A stretch of 64,000 bases of DNA from Hyphomicrobiales bacterium. Lineage in GTDB: Bacteria; Pseudomonadota; Alphaproteobacteria; Rhizobiales; Kaistiaceae. Position 1 is the first letter of the stretch; the number at the start of each line of letters is the position of its first letter. The DNA is taken from assembly GCA_017305635.1 (NCBI GenBank), contig JAFKKF010000008.1, positions 400,545 through 464,544 on the forward strand, in the 5' to 3' direction. The notes beneath the pieces are model-generated. The model was given only the letters and a program-made list of their open reading frames with translations. It was not told where the DNA came from and searched no databases. Positions 10,341 through 19,922 of the stretch are shown piece by piece. The position numbers and the translations under genes are program-made.

Positions 10341-10510
10341 GGTGGCGATCTCCTCTGCCGATGATGATTGTCCCGGAGCGAGTCCCCGGGGAATGTAGAG
10401 AAATCCGCCAAAGGCCCGGGGAAGTCAACCGCGCGGACGCGGACGGCTACCAACCTTCGTGGGCTTTCGGCACAATCGGTGAAAGCGTCATTTAGGTTGG
10501 GAATCGAACT

Positions 10511-11299
10511 ATGGAAGCGCCTACGGAGCGGATTCAGCTGGGCTCCGGCCCCGGGACCCGGGAAATCGCGGTGATCCGCCGGCAGGGCGGGTCGCCCGGG
10601 CTCTTCTGGCTGGGCGGCTTCCATTCCGACATGCTGGGCACCAAGGCCCGCGCCATGGACGCCTTCGCCGCCGAGCGTGGCCTCGCTGCCACGCGCTTCG
10701 ACTATTCCGGTCACGGCCAGTCCGGCGGCGCCTTCACCGACGGCACCATCACGCGCTGGCTGGAGGAGAGCCGGGCCGTCTTCGAGGCGGCGACGAACGG
10801 CCCGCAGGTCGTGGTCGGCTCCTCCATGGGCGGCTGGCTGGCCCTCCTCCTTGCCGACGCGCTCCGCCAGTCGGGCATCTCGCGCGTCGCTGGCCTCGTC
10901 CTCATCGCGCCGGCGACCGACATGACCCGCGCCTTGATGTGGGAGGAGATGAAGCCGGCGGCGCGGAAGAAGCTGATGGCCGAGGGACAGGTGACGCGGC
11001 CCAGCGACTATGACGGCGACGGTTACGTCATCACCAGGGCGCTCATCGAGGACGGCGACCGCCACCTCTTCGGCGACCGCCTCATCGAGGTCGGCTGTCC
11101 GGTGCACATCCTGCAGGGCCAGCGCGACCCCGACGTGCCCTGGCGCCACGCGGCCAAGCTCGTCGAGCGGCTCGCCAGCGACGACGTCGTGCTGACGCTG
11201 GTCAAGGACGGCGACCATCGCCTGTCGCGGCCCGAGGACCTGGAAAAGCTCTCCGCCGCCATGGCCGGCATCATCGAGGAGGCCGCGCTCGCATCATGA
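10511..11299 (+). CDS. Alpha/beta hydrolase
   Basis: A 262-residue alpha/beta-hydrolase-fold protein. The nucleophile elbow reads G-S-S-M-G-G (near residue 104), an oxyanion-like WLGGFHSD loop follows the first core strand, an Asp sits in GQRDPDVPW and the catalytic His in KDGDHRLSRPEDL. The pattern is close to ABHD10-type acyl-protein or acyl-glucuronide esterases. No lid insertion or signal peptide is seen, so it is cytoplasmic. It overlaps the next acetyltransferase gene by 4 bp (ATGA), making a two-gene operon divergent from infC. Confidence 0.85.
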   Translation: MEAPTERIQLGSGPGTREIAVIRRQGGSPGLFWLGGFHSDMLGTKARAMDAFAAERGLAATRFDYSGHGQSGGAFTDGTITRWLEESRAVFEAATNGPQVVVGSSMGGWLALLLADALRQSGISRVAGLVLIAPATDMTRALMWEEMKPAARKKLMAEGQVTRPSDYDGDGYVITRALIEDGDRHLFGDRLIEVGCPVHILQGQRDPDVPWRHAAKLVERLASDDVVLTLVKDGDHRLSRPEDLEKLSAAMAGIIEEAALAS

Positions 11300-11790
11300 C
11301 CGTCACCATCCGCGACGCGGAGGAGGGCGACCTTCCTGCCATCCTCGCCATCTACAACGACGCCGTCGTCAACACGACCGCCATCTGGAACGATGCGCTC
11401 GCCGATCTCGCCGGCCGCAGGGCATGGTGGGAGGGACGCGCGAAGCTGGGCTATCCGGTGCTGGTCGCTATCGAAGGCGGGCGCGTGCTCGGCTATGCCT
11501 CCTTTGGCGACTTCCGTGCCTTCGACGGCTACCGCTTCACCGTCGAGAACTCGGTCTATGTCGCGAGCGACGCCCGCGGCCGCGGCGTCGCCTCGGCGCT
11601 CCTCGTGCCGCTCATCGAACGGGCGCGGACGCTCGGCAAGCATGTGATCGTCGCCGGCATCGCGGCCGACAACGACGTCTCGATCCGCCTCCATGCCAGG
11701 CTCGGCTTCACCGAAACCGCGCGCATGCCCGAGGTCGGCCAGAAGTTCGGCCGCTGGCTGGACCTCGTGTTCATGCAGCTGAGGCTGTAA
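11296..11790 (+). CDS. GNAT-family N-acetyltransferase, phosphinothricin acetyltransferase-like
   Basis: A 164-residue GNAT protein. The pattern IRDAEEGDLPAILAIYNDAV at the N-terminus, the AIWND and R-x-W-W motifs, the SVYVASDARGRGVASALL acetyl-CoA-binding loop (R-G-R-G-V-A) and the IAADNDVSIRLHARLGF ending match the Pat/MnaT branch, which acetylates phosphinothricin-like compounds or L-amino acids such as methionine sulfone. The substrate cannot be told apart here. It is translationally coupled to the upstream hydrolase through an ATGA overlap. Confidence 0.87.
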   Translation: MTVTIRDAEEGDLPAILAIYNDAVVNTTAIWNDALADLAGRRAWWEGRAKLGYPVLVAIEGGRVLGYASFGDFRAFDGYRFTVENSVYVASDARGRGVASALLVPLIERARTLGKHVIVAGIAADNDVSIRLHARLGFTETARMPEVGQKFGRWLDLVFMQLRL

Positions 11791-11816
11791 AGGGCCTTGG
11801 ATGTGACGGGCATTCT

Positions 11817-11995
11817 TACCTCGCCCCGGTGGGGAGAGGTCTTCGCCGCTTAGGAGCGAAGCGAGTTAGCGGCGGAGGGTGAGGGGGCAGGTCGCGGGAA
11901 CATGCGTCCCCTTCGCCTTCGCTGCATCTCGATTGGAAGCGGCCGATGCGCCTGAGGCCGCTCGGCCTCACGACCTCTCCCCGCCGGGGAGAGGT
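11817..11995. repeat. Dispersed intergenic palindromes (CCTCTCCCC family), two copies
   Basis: The 251-bp gap between the convergent acetyltransferase and fabI genes holds no gene. At 11973-11995 there is a perfect inverted repeat ACCTCTCCCC-gcc-GGGGAGAGGT. A related imperfect, longer element lies at about 11820-11910 and ends in GGGTGAGGGGGC. The same family recurs at 63852-63874. Such elements are common in rhizobial intergenic DNA and may act as transcription-end hairpins. Confidence 0.75.
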
Positions 11996-12041
11996 GATAG
12001 ACGGAACTGTGAGTGCAATCCTGCAGTCGAAGAGCTGGGCG

Positions 12042-12899
12042 CTACTCGGCCGCGGCCTGGCCGTTGCTCTCTTCCGCCGGCTCCAGCGCCTTCAATTCGT
12101 GCAGGCGCGGCATGGAGACGATGTTGTAGCCGGCATCGACGAAGTGAATCTCGCCGGTCACCGCCGTGCCGAGGTCGGAGAGGAGATAGAGCGCGGTATT
12201 GCCGATCTCCTCGATCGACACCGTGCGCCCGAGCGGGGCGTGCCGGCGCTGGTAGTTGAACATCAGCCGCGCATCGGCGACGCCCGAGCCGGCGAGCGTC
12301 CTGACCGGCCCGGCGGAGATCGCGTTGACGCGCACCGCCTGGTCGCCGAAATCGACGGCGAGGTAGCGGACCGAGGCTTCCAGCGCCGCCTTGGCGACGC
12401 CCATGACGTTGTAGTTGGGCATGACCCGCGTCGAGCCGCCATAGGTCAGCGTCACCAGCGAGCCGCCCTTCTTCATCATCGCCGCGGCGCGCTTGGCGAC
12501 CTCGGTGAAGGAGAAGCAGGAGATCAGCATCGTGTGCTTGAAGTTCTTGCGCGTCGTGTCGGCGTAGCGCCCCTTCAGCTCGTTCTTGTCCGAGAAGGCG
12601 ATGGCGTGGACGAGGAAATCGATCGAGTCCCAGCGCTTGGCGAGCTCGGCGAAGACCGTGTCGAGCCCGCCGGGCTCGGTCGAATCGGGCTCCAGCCCGA
12701 CGTCGCAGGGCACCACGAAATCCGAGCCGAGCGACTTCGCCAGCGGCCGGACCCGCTTGTCCATGGAGGGCGGCTGGTAGGTGAAGGCGAGCTCGGCGCC
12801 CTGCTCGGCGAGACGCTTGGCGATGCCCCATGCGATCGAGTGGTCGTTGGCAACGCCCATGACGAGGCCGCGCTTGCCCTGCATAAGGCCGGTAGACAT
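12042..12899 (-). CDS. fabI: Enoyl-[acyl-carrier-protein] reductase (NADH), FabI
   Basis: A 285-residue FabI, which completes each round of type II fatty acid elongation. It has the family's GVANDHSIAWGIAK cofactor loop at about 15-28, and the displaced SDR active site Y-N-V-M-G-V-A-K with Tyr163 and Lys170, plus Tyr153 that corresponds to the second conserved tyrosine. The extended Ala/Glu-rich tail is slightly longer than in E. coli. It is the last gene of the fabA-fabB-fabI operon, 31 bp after fabB. Confidence 0.97.
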   Translation of the reverse strand: MSTGLMQGKRGLVMGVANDHSIAWGIAKRLAEQGAELAFTYQPPSMDKRVRPLAKSLGSDFVVPCDVGLEPDSTEPGGLDTVFAELAKRWDSIDFLVHAIAFSDKNELKGRYADTTRKNFKHTMLISCFSFTEVAKRAAAMMKKGGSLVTLTYGGSTRVMPNYNVMGVAKAALEASVRYLAVDFGDQAVRVNAISAGPVRTLAGSGVADARLMFNYQRRHAPLGRTVSIEEIGNTALYLLSDLGTAVTGEIHFVDAGYNIVSMPRLHELKALEPAEESNGQAAAE

Positions 12900-12930
12900 G
12901 CTCTCGAACTCCCCGTGCCCCTAAGGCGCC

Positions 12931-14157
12931 TCAGCCGTCATAGCGCTGGAGGACCAGCGATGCGTTCGTGCCCCCGAACCCGAACGAATTGGACAGGACC
13001 GCATCGAGCGAGACATCGTCGGCGCGCTCGAGCGCGATCGGCATGTCGCTGAAGGCAGGGTCCAGCTCGTCGATATTGGCCGACTTCGCGATGAAGCCGT
13101 TGTTCATCATGAGGAGGCAGTAGATCGCCTCCTGCACGCCGGTCGCCCCGAGCGAATGCCCGGTCAGCGACTTCGTCGCCGAGATCGGCGGGCACTTGTC
13201 GCCGGCGCCGAACACCTCGCGGATCGCCTCGATCTCCTTGAGGTCGCCGATCTGCGTCGAGGTGGCATGCGGATTGATGTAGCCGATCGGCGCGTGAGGC
13301 GTCTGCAGCGCCATGCGCATGCAGCGCACCGCGCCTTCGCCGGAGGGCGAGACCATGTCGTAGCCGTCGGAGGTCGCGCCGTAGCCGACGATCTCGCCAT
13401 AGATGCGCGCGCCGCGTGCCTTGGCGTGCTCGAGCTCCTCCAGGACGAGGACGCCGGCGCCGCCGGCGATCACGAAGCCGTCGCGGTTCTTGTCATAGGC
13501 GCGCGAGGCGACGCCCGGCGTCTCGTTGAAGTGGCTCGACATGGCGCCCATGCCGTCGAAGAGCACCGAGAGAGTCCAGTCGAGGTCCTCGCAGCCGCCG
13601 GCGAAGATGATGTCCTGCTTGCCGTACTGGATCGTCTCGTAGGCATTGCCGATGCAATGGTTCGAGGTCGCGCAGGCCGACGAGATGGAATAGTTGACGC
13701 CCTTGATCTTGAACCAGGTGGCGAGCGTCGCCGAGGCGGTCGAGGACATCGACTTCGGCACGGCGAAGGGGCCGACCTTCTTCGAGGAGCCCGAGGCCCG
13801 CGTCTTGTCGGCGGATTCGACGATGGTGCGGGTCGACGGACCGCCCGAGCCCATGATGATGCCGGTGCGGTCGTTCGAGACCTCGCCTGGCTCGAGGCCG
13901 GAATCGCGGATCGCCTGGTCCATGGCAATGTGGTTCCAGGCGGTGCCGCCGCCGTGGAAGCGCATGGCGCGCCGGTCGATCATGCTTTCGGCATCGATAT
14001 TGGGCGCGCCGTGGACCTGCGAGCGGAAGCCGTGCTCGGCATACTGGTCCGCGCGCACGATGCCCGACCGCGCCTCGCGGAGCGATGCCAGCACTTCCTG
14101 GGTATTGTTGCCGATCGACGACACGATACCCATGCCGGAAACGACGACGCGTCTCAT
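12931..14157 (-). CDS. fabB: Beta-ketoacyl-ACP synthase I
   Basis: A 408-residue condensing enzyme of the FabB type needed for unsaturated fatty acid synthesis. The catalytic Cys162 lies in S-S-A-C-A-T-S-N-H, the two His residues in N-P-H-A-T-S-T-Q and T-G-H-S-L-G-A-T-G. The C-terminal [13 protein letters not shown] motif is complete. It lies between fabA (47 bp upstream) and fabI; adjacency to fabA marks it as FabB rather than FabF. Confidence 0.97.
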   Translation of the reverse strand: MRRVVVSGMGIVSSIGNNTQEVLASLREARSGIVRADQYAEHGFRSQVHGAPNIDAESMIDRRAMRFHGGGTAWNHIAMDQAIRDSGLEPGEVSNDRTGIIMGSGGPSTRTIVESADKTRASGSSKKVGPFAVPKSMSSTASATLATWFKIKGVNYSISSACATSNHCIGNAYETIQYGKQDIIFAGGCEDLDWTLSVLFDGMGAMSSHFNETPGVASRAYDKNRDGFVIAGGAGVLVLEELEHAKARGARIYGEIVGYGATSDGYDMVSPSGEGAVRCMRMALQTPHAPIGYINPHATSTQIGDLKEIEAIREVFGAGDKCPPISATKSLTGHSLGATGVQEAIYCLLMMNNGFIAKSANIDELDPAFSDMPIALERADDVSLDAVLSNSFGFGGTNASLVLQRYDG

Positions 14158-14204
14158 GTGGCCATCCTCATCCTGTCAGCGGTCGGCGATCGGGCCTTCC
14201 CGCG

Positions 14205-14732
14205 TCAGCCGACGGCCGGCACGGTATCGCCCTGGAAGAGGCCGACCTTGAGGTCCTTGGCCTTGTAGATGGTCTGTCCGTCCACCTTCAGCCAGCCATC
14301 GGCAATGCCAAGGACGAGGCGGGCACGCAGCACCCGCTTCAGTTCGATCCCATATTGCACGAGCCGGGCGGTGGGCAACACCATGCCGGAGAACTTGACC
14401 TCGCCGACCGAGATCGCGCGGCCGCGGCCCTGCGCGCCGAGCCAGCCGAGGAAGAAGCCGCACATCTGCCAGAGCGCGTCGAGGCCGAGGCAGCCCGGCA
14501 TGACCGGGTCGCCCTTGAAGTGGCAGGCGAAGAACCAGAGGTCCGGCTTGACGTCGAGCTCGGCAATGACCTGGCCCTTGCCGTGCTCGCCGCCTTCCTC
14601 GCTGATCTGCGTGATGCGGTCGAACATCAGCATCGGCGGCAGCGGCAGCTGGGCATTGCCCGCCCCGAACAGTTCGCCGCGGCCGCACGAAAGAAGGGCC
14701 TCGTAGTCGAAGCTCGAAGGGCGCCCGTCCAT
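14205..14732 (-). CDS. fabA: 3-hydroxydecanoyl-ACP dehydratase/isomerase
   Basis: A 175-residue FabA, which dehydrates 3-hydroxydecanoyl-ACP and isomerises the trans-2 to the cis-3 double bond. The active-site His71 is in [14 protein letters not shown] and Asp85 in L-G-L-D-A-L-W-Q, matching the E. coli catalytic pair. First gene of fabA-fabB-fabI, divergent from irr, an arrangement seen in many Hyphomicrobiales. Confidence 0.97.
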   Translation of the reverse strand: MDGRPSSFDYEALLSCGRGELFGAGNAQLPLPPMLMFDRITQISEEGGEHGKGQVIAELDVKPDLWFFACHFKGDPVMPGCLGLDALWQMCGFFLGWLGAQGRGRAISVGEVKFSGMVLPTARLVQYGIELKRVLRARLVLGIADGWLKVDGQTIYKAKDLKVGLFQGDTVPAVG

Positions 14733-15022
14733 TGTCGCTTATGTTTCCCCTTGTCCTCACCACGCATCGGGCCGGCGAAGCAGTCTGCTGCCCATCCCTC
14801 GCGCCGCGCGCCTTCTACCATCTAAAGGCCCGGTTCGCCATAATATCGGCGCGCCATCCCCATGGCGCAACCCGCCGGGCCCGGCGACCGGTTTTGCGCC
14901 AGTTTTGATCCGTTCGAACCAGCGATTTTTCGATTGCGAAGGGTTTGCAGAAGCGGCACAAAGGCTTATCTGCCGGAAGAGACCGGCGGCCCTGAAACCC
15001 GTGGCCTTGAACCGCGCGGCGA
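14733..15022. promoter_or_regulatory. Divergent fabA / irr intergenic region
   Basis: A 290-bp region that must hold the promoters of fabA (leftward) and irr (rightward). I looked for an iron control element (TTTAGAA-N3-TTCTAAA) or a Fur/RirA-type palindrome and found no convincing full match; only a half-like TCTAAA occurs near 14821. No gene is seen in it. Confidence 0.5.
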
Positions 15023-15502
15023 ATGGAAACGGAGAAGATGGAACAGATCAACGTCGACCTGACGCACCAGCACGGCCTCATGCAGGCGCGCACGCGGACC
15101 GAAATCCGCTCGATGCTGCGCCATTCCGGCCTGCGTCCGACCCGCCAGCGCATGGCGCTCGCCGAGATCCTGTTCGGCAAGGGCAACCGGCACATCTCGG
15201 CCGAGAACCTGCACGAGGAGGCGATGGTCCAGCGCGTGCCGGTTTCGCTGGCGACCGTCTACAACACCCTTCACCAGTTCACCGACGCGGGCCTCCTTCG
15301 CGAGGTCGCGGTCGATGGCTCCAAGACCTATTTCGACACCAACGTCTCCGATCACCATCACTTCTTCGTCGAGGACGACAATACCGTCCTCGATATCGAG
15401 GATGACCGGATGGACGTGAACCACCTGCCGGCGGCGCCGGAGGGCTACGAGATCAGCCGGGTGGACGTGGTCGTCAGGCTGCGCCGGATCGCCCGCGGCT
15501 AG
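15023..15502 (+). CDS. irr: Iron response regulator Irr (Fur family)
   Basis: A 159-residue Fur-superfamily protein of the Irr type, the heme/iron-status regulator of Rhizobiales. The winged helix lies in about residues 25-90 (GLRPTRQRMALAEILF, then the recognition helix SLATVYNTLHQFTDAGLL). The metal/heme site includes the H-H-H run in VSDHHHFFVEDD, a mark of Irr rather than Fur. The N-terminal heme regulatory Cys-Pro motif of Bradyrhizobium is absent, so heme-triggered turnover may differ. ATG 15023 has a weak ribosome-binding site; ATG 15038, preceded by GGAG, is an alternative start. Confidence 0.92.
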   Translation: METEKMEQINVDLTHQHGLMQARTRTEIRSMLRHSGLRPTRQRMALAEILFGKGNRHISAENLHEEAMVQRVPVSLATVYNTLHQFTDAGLLREVAVDGSKTYFDTNVSDHHHFFVEDDNTVLDIEDDRMDVNHLPAAPEGYEISRVDVVVRLRRIARG

Positions 15503-15523
15503 GCAGGCCGCCCCGAACGAATG

Positions 15524-15556
15524 AAAAAAGGCGCCCACCGGGCGCCTTTTCTGTTT
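15524..15556. terminator. Bidirectional rho-independent terminator
   Basis: A run of A, then GGCGCCC (15530-15536), a 3-base loop, GGGCGCC (15540-15546) and TTTT. Poly-A on one side and poly-T on the other lets it end both irr (rightward) and the SH3-domain gene (leftward), which converge here. Confidence 0.9.
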
Positions 15557-15583
15557 CAGGGGCGGGGCGGGCCGTCGAAACCG

Positions 15584-16156
15584 CTAGTTCACGTCCTCGC
15601 CCTGGTAGGTGCCCCAGAGCTGGTCCTGCGGGATCCACCCGGAATACTGCGTGCTGGAGATCTTGCACCAGCCCTGGTGGCAGCGGTCCAACTGGCCCAT
15701 GACGCCCGGCTGCAGGTAGGCGGTGATCGAGGAATCGGACGCGGCGGAGGAATGGAGCGGGCGCGGATCATTGCCGCCCCAGGTCGCGACCACGGCGGTG
15801 CGCTTGCCGGAGAGGAGGCTCTGGAATACCCAGCCGACGGTGCCGTCCGAATCGCGGATGCGCCGCCAGGTGTCAAATTCCTGGATGACTTCGACGGGCA
15901 GGGCCGAGCGGGTGAAGATCCAGGCGATCTTGTAGTCTTCGCCGGGGCCGACGCGGACGTTCACGCGTGCCGACTTGAGGCTGACGAAGCGGGGAACGGG
16001 CAGGCCGCTCTTCGATCCGGTCTGCGGCGGAGCATTGGCGCCGATCACCGGGGCCGGTCCCGATTCCGCCACCGTCGGCATCCCCACCGCCGCAATGGCG
16101 CCAAGCGCCGCGAGATTCCTGACGAGTTTCGCCTTTCCCCAGACCTTCGTGAACAT
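15584..16156 (-). CDS. Secreted SH3-like domain protein
   Basis: A 190-residue exported protein. The N-terminus has a signal peptide (basic start, then LAALGAIAAVGMP up to about residue 30). It is followed by two bacterial-SH3-like repeats: VNVRVGPGEDYKIAWIF at about 65-85 and a second, weaker block ending QGWCKISSTQYSGWIPQDQLWG near the C-terminus. Such domains usually bind peptidoglycan stem peptides in the periplasm. The four-residue GEDY/GWIP motifs match the DUF1058/SH3_4 group common in alphaproteobacteria. It converges on irr and shares its terminator. Confidence 0.85.
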   Translation of the reverse strand: MFTKVWGKAKLVRNLAALGAIAAVGMPTVAESGPAPVIGANAPPQTGSKSGLPVPRFVSLKSARVNVRVGPGEDYKIAWIFTRSALPVEVIQEFDTWRRIRDSDGTVGWVFQSLLSGKRTAVVATWGGNDPRPLHSSAASDSSITAYLQPGVMGQLDRCHQGWCKISSTQYSGWIPQDQLWGTYQGEDVN

Positions 16157-16243
16157 TGCCGCTACCCCGATACGCCACAGACTTCGCCGATATCCTGCGA
16201 GCGCGTGGTTAAGGAGGGTTGAACGAGGCGCGGAAAATTCGCC

Positions 16244-17302
16244 TCAGGCGGCGAACGGAGCGGCGGTCGTGCCGCGCACGATCAGTTGCACCGGCAGGAG
16301 CTCGTGGCGGGTCTCGCCGCCGGCAAGGATCAGGGCACCGGCGCGCCGGCCCTTCTCGCGGATCGGCTGGCGGATGGTGGTAAGCCTCGGCGATGAGGCG
16401 GCCGCTTCCGGCACGTCGTCGAAGCCGATGACGGAAAGTTGTTGCGGTACCGCGATGCCCCGCCGCTTCGCCTCGGCGAGGAGGGCGATCGCGGCGACGT
16501 CGGACATGGCGAGCACAGCGGTCGCGTCGCGCGCGGCGTCGAGAAGGGCGGCCGCCCCTTCCGCGGCGCCCGCCGGATCGTTGAAGGCCTCGACGATCGC
16601 CACCGTATCGATGTCGATGCCCGCCTTGGCGAAGGCATCGCCATAGCCGAGCAGGCGGTCGCGGGTGCCGGCATATTCGGCCGATACGCGCCGGGCGCGG
16701 TCGACGAGGCCGACGCGCCCGTCATTCCGCAGCTCGAGCGACAGGATGGCGAAGCGCCGGTGGCCGAGGGCGAGCAGGTGCTCGGCCGCCATCCGTGCAC
16801 CGCCGCGATCGTCGATGCGGATCGAGCTCGCCTCGCCACCGGGATCGATGTCGCAGGCGACGAAGGGCAGGCCGCGCTTCCTCGCCAGCTCCACCAGCCG
16901 ATCGCCATCCTCCATGCACTGGACGATAAAGCCGTCGACCAGCGCCGTCTCGACGCTCCAGGCAGCGGTCGCCCGGTTGGCGGCCGAGATGAGCGACACG
17001 CCGGCGCCGCGCTCGTCGCAGGCCGACGCGAGGCCGATCATGAATTCGCGGTTGAACGGATCGTTGAAGAAATAGGTGAGGTCGTCGCTGACCACGACGC
17101 CGATGGCATTGACCTTGCCGGCCCGGAGCAGCCGGCCGCGCGGGTCGGGCCCGCGATAGCCGAGCTGGCGCGCCGTCTCCTCGACCCTGGCGCGGACCTC
17201 GGCGCGAACCAGCTCCGGCCGGCTGAAGACGTTGGAGGCGGTGCCCTGGGAGACACCCGCCGCCTTCGCCACGTCCGCCAGCTTCACGGCTTTTGCGCTC
17301 AT
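16244..17302 (-). CDS. LacI-family transcriptional regulator
   Basis: A 352-residue LacI-type repressor: an N-terminal helix-turn-helix (VKLADVAKAAGVSQGTASNV, residues ~5-25), hinge helix, then a periplasmic-binding-like effector domain with the FDDVPEAA and LTTIRQP motifs near its end. A longer in-frame start at 17488 would put 62 unrelated residues before the HTH and run through the operator sites, so ATG 17302 is chosen. The upstream region carries three near-identical palindromes, which suggest autoregulation and control of the divergent small gene at 17456. The ligand is unknown but is usually a sugar. Confidence 0.93.
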   Translation of the reverse strand: MSAKAVKLADVAKAAGVSQGTASNVFSRPELVRAEVRARVEETARQLGYRGPDPRGRLLRAGKVNAIGVVVSDDLTYFFNDPFNREFMIGLASACDERGAGVSLISAANRATAAWSVETALVDGFIVQCMEDGDRLVELARKRGLPFVACDIDPGGEASSIRIDDRGGARMAAEHLLALGHRRFAILSLELRNDGRVGLVDRARRVSAEYAGTRDRLLGYGDAFAKAGIDIDTVAIVEAFNDPAGAAEGAAALLDAARDATAVLAMSDVAAIALLAEAKRRGIAVPQQLSVIGFDDVPEAAASSPRLTTIRQPIREKGRRAGALILAGGETRHELLPVQLIVRGTTAAPFAA

Positions 17303-17334
17303 TGCCTCACGAATATCCGAAAGAGAAGGCCGTG

Positions 17335-17430
17335 TGAACCGATTCAAGATTCCGCTTGACCCGAGCGGAATGTGGCGCCAGTATTGAACCGAGTCAAGAC
17401 AAGTGCGTTGGCATATATTGAATCGGTTCA
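17335..17430. promoter_or_regulatory. Triple LacI-type operator array
   Basis: Three 12-bp sites with the central CpG of LacI-family operators: TGAACCGATTCA (17335-17346), TGAACCGAGTCA (17385-17396) and TGAATCGGTTCA (17419-17430). The third is the exact reverse complement of the first. They lie between the LacI gene and the divergent 58-residue gene, at centre spacings of 50 and 34 bp. Confidence 0.85.
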
Positions 17431-17455
17431 CGACATGGAAGCACGGAGAAGCAAG

Positions 17456-17632
17456 ATGGAATCCCTCGTCCTCGCCAGTTGCCTGCAAAGGCTCGATTGC
17501 CGCGAAAGGGCACGGCGGACACGCTACGCGCTCGAACAGGCCGAATTCGGCTTCCGCCGCACGGTCGCCCCGCCGCTCGCGACCCTCGCCGGCGTCGGCC
17601 TCTTCGCCATCGCCCTCCGTCTCGTCGCCTGA
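17456..17632 (+). CDS. Small predicted membrane protein
   Basis: A 58-residue protein starting at ATG 17456 with GGAG eight bases upstream. The first ~38 residues are basic and amphipathic (CLQRLDCRERARRTRYALEQ), and residues ~39-58 form a hydrophobic C-terminal helix (ATLAGVGLFAIALRLVA) that would anchor it in the membrane. Longer in-frame starts at 17372 and 17435 run through the operator array or lack a ribosome-binding site. The gene is divergent from a LacI regulator with three operator-like sites between them, so it may be that regulator's target. The function is unknown; its stop codon abuts that of the convergent moeB-like gene. Confidence 0.55.
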   Translation: MESLVLASCLQRLDCRERARRTRYALEQAEFGFRRTVAPPLATLAGVGLFAIALRLVA

Positions 17633-18415
<783 letters not shown>

Positions 18416-18460
18416 GGCGCTGATCCTACGCGCGGCGCGCCCGCTTGGCGAGATCGGCGC

Positions 18461-19225
18461 TCAGCCCTCGGCGCCGACGGCGTGGAGGCTGGCGCCTTCC
18501 GTCTTCAGCCAGGCGCGCGCCTGCCGCGTCTGCGGACAGAGCTGCTCGCACACCCGCCAGAAGCGCCGCGAGTGGTTCATCTCGCGCAGATGCGCCACTT
18601 CATGCGCCGCGAGGTAGTCGAGGATGTAGGGCGGCGCGAGGATCAGCCGCCACGAGAAGGAGAGGTGGCCGGTGATCGTGCACGAGCCCCAGCGGCTCGT
18701 CTGGTCGCGATAGCGGATCGCGCGAACGGTCACGCCGAGCGCCGCGGCATGCTTCGTCACCGCCGGCTCGATGGCGCGCTTCGCCTCGCGCTTCAGGAAA
18801 TCGAGCACGCGCCGCTTCAGGTGCTCGCGCTGGCCGTAGACGGTGAGCACCGGCTGGTCGCCGTCGAGCTCGATCGCCGCCGTGCCGCGTTTGCCCGCGA
18901 CGTGGCGGATGCGGTGCGGCACGCCGCGGATCGGGATCATGGCGCCATCCTCGATCGGCTTCGCCTTGGGCAGCTTGTCCATCTGTCGGACAAGCCAGCC
19001 GGCATGGCGGTCGAGGAAGTCGCGCGCCTGCCGCAGCGATCCGCGCTTCGGCATTGTGAGGATCGGCGCCCCGGTCGCGCTCTTCAGCCGGAGCGTATAG
19101 TTGCGCGCGTTCGGATGCCGCCGCAGCGCCACCGCGACGATCCCCGATTCGGTCGCGATCTCGAAGCGGTCGGAGGCCGGCGGCGGGTTCTTGTCGAAAA
19201 GGAACATGCGCAGGTTTCGAATCAT
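18461..19225 (-). CDS. YgjP/SprT-like zinc metallopeptidase (M48-type, DUF45)
   Basis: A 254-residue cytoplasmic protein of the YgjP-like metallopeptidase family. The zinc motif H-E-V-A-H-L-R-E-M-N-H-S-R-R-F-W lies about two-thirds along, with DYLA just before, which is the family signature. The upstream strand R-D-Q-T-S-R-W-G-S-C is also characteristic. No membrane segment is present. The ATG at 19225 was chosen over 19327 because the extra residues are low-complexity and lack a ribosome-binding site; an ATG six codons further in is another possibility. Confidence 0.87.
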   Translation of the reverse strand: MIRNLRMFLFDKNPPPASDRFEIATESGIVAVALRRHPNARNYTLRLKSATGAPILTMPKRGSLRQARDFLDRHAGWLVRQMDKLPKAKPIEDGAMIPIRGVPHRIRHVAGKRGTAAIELDGDQPVLTVYGQREHLKRRVLDFLKREAKRAIEPAVTKHAAALGVTVRAIRYRDQTSRWGSCTITGHLSFSWRLILAPPYILDYLAAHEVAHLREMNHSRRFWRVCEQLCPQTRQARAWLKTEGASLHAVGAEG

Positions 19226-19290
19226 CTCGCGCCCATCATGCCACGACCGAGTCGCGCGTGAGAGCCGGTCGCGGAGGGCGCCATATGCCG

Positions 19291-19320
19291 AAACAAAAGC
19301 GGCGGGGCAATGCCCCGCCG
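19291..19320 (-). terminator. Rho-independent terminator of the DUF2852 gene
   Basis: A 9-bp perfect stem CGGCGGGGC / GCCCCGCCG with a 3-base loop. On the minus strand it is followed by CTTTTGTTT. It sits 26 bp after the stop codon at 19346. Confidence 0.85.
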
Positions 19321-19345
19321 GCGTCATTCTTGTCGCGTCGGCGAA

Positions 19346-19774
19346 CTAGAGGTCTATCGTGTCGCTGTTCGGCCGCGGCTTGCCGTTGCGGTCGCGCATG
19401 AAGCGGTCGAACTCCTCCTGGTCGCGCGCGCGGCGGAGGTTCTGCACGAAGGCCTCGAACTCCTGGCGCTCCTCGTCGAGCTTGCGGCGCTCCTCGTCGA
19501 GCCGGCGCATCTCGCGCTCGCGATAGTCGTCGAAGGCCGCATTGCCGCTGCGTGCATAGCTGGTGCTGCGACGCGAGCTGCCGCAGCCGCCCCACGCGCC
19601 ATGCCACTCGGACTTCATGCCCTCGAAGTGGCGGCGGATCTCCGGCACGCGCTGCCCCCACAGGATATAGGCGAGCATCACGAGGCCGAGCGGCCAGAAG
19701 ACGATGAACCCGAGGACCATCAGCGCGATGGTCAGCGGAGTCCAGGTCGGGCGCATTGCATATGAGTTGACCAT
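19346..19774 (-). CDS. DUF2852-family membrane-anchored protein
   Basis: A 142-residue protein of the alphaproteobacterial DUF2852 family. One or two hydrophobic segments lie at about 10-38 (LTIALMVLGFIVFWPLGLVM), followed by an RVPEIRRHFEGM loop and a charged coiled coil (REREMRRLDEERRKLDEERQ, about residues 85-105) with the family ending E-E-F-D-R-F-M-R-D-R. ATG 19774 has a GGGAGA ribosome-binding site and is preferred to 19813. The function is unknown. Confidence 0.85.
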   Translation of the reverse strand: MVNSYAMRPTWTPLTIALMVLGFIVFWPLGLVMLAYILWGQRVPEIRRHFEGMKSEWHGAWGGCGSSRRSTSYARSGNAAFDDYREREMRRLDEERRKLDEERQEFEAFVQNLRRARDQEEFDRFMRDRNGKPRPNSDTIDL

Positions 19775-19922
19775 TTCTCCCTTTCCCCTCTCCATGAGGT
19801 AACGAAAACGCACGTGGGAAGGACGCTCCCCCGTTTCAAGGAAAAAGCGACACGCGTCTCGGGCCGCGACGGAGCCGCGGCGCTATGACCACACGTTATG
19901 AAGTAACGGGAGGGCGGCTCGG

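Noticed and set aside
14733..15022. Irr/Fur box in the fabA-irr gap
   Set aside because: No full ICE or Fur palindrome was found; only a TCTAAA half-site, too weak to annotate.
17372..17455. Longer start for the small membrane protein gene
   Set aside because: It would read through two operator sites; ATG 17456 has a good GGAG and fits the hydrophobic tail gene better.
19774..19813. ATG 19813 as the start of the DUF2852 protein
   Set aside because: ATG 19774 has a clear GGGAGA ribosome-binding site and the family-like N-terminus.
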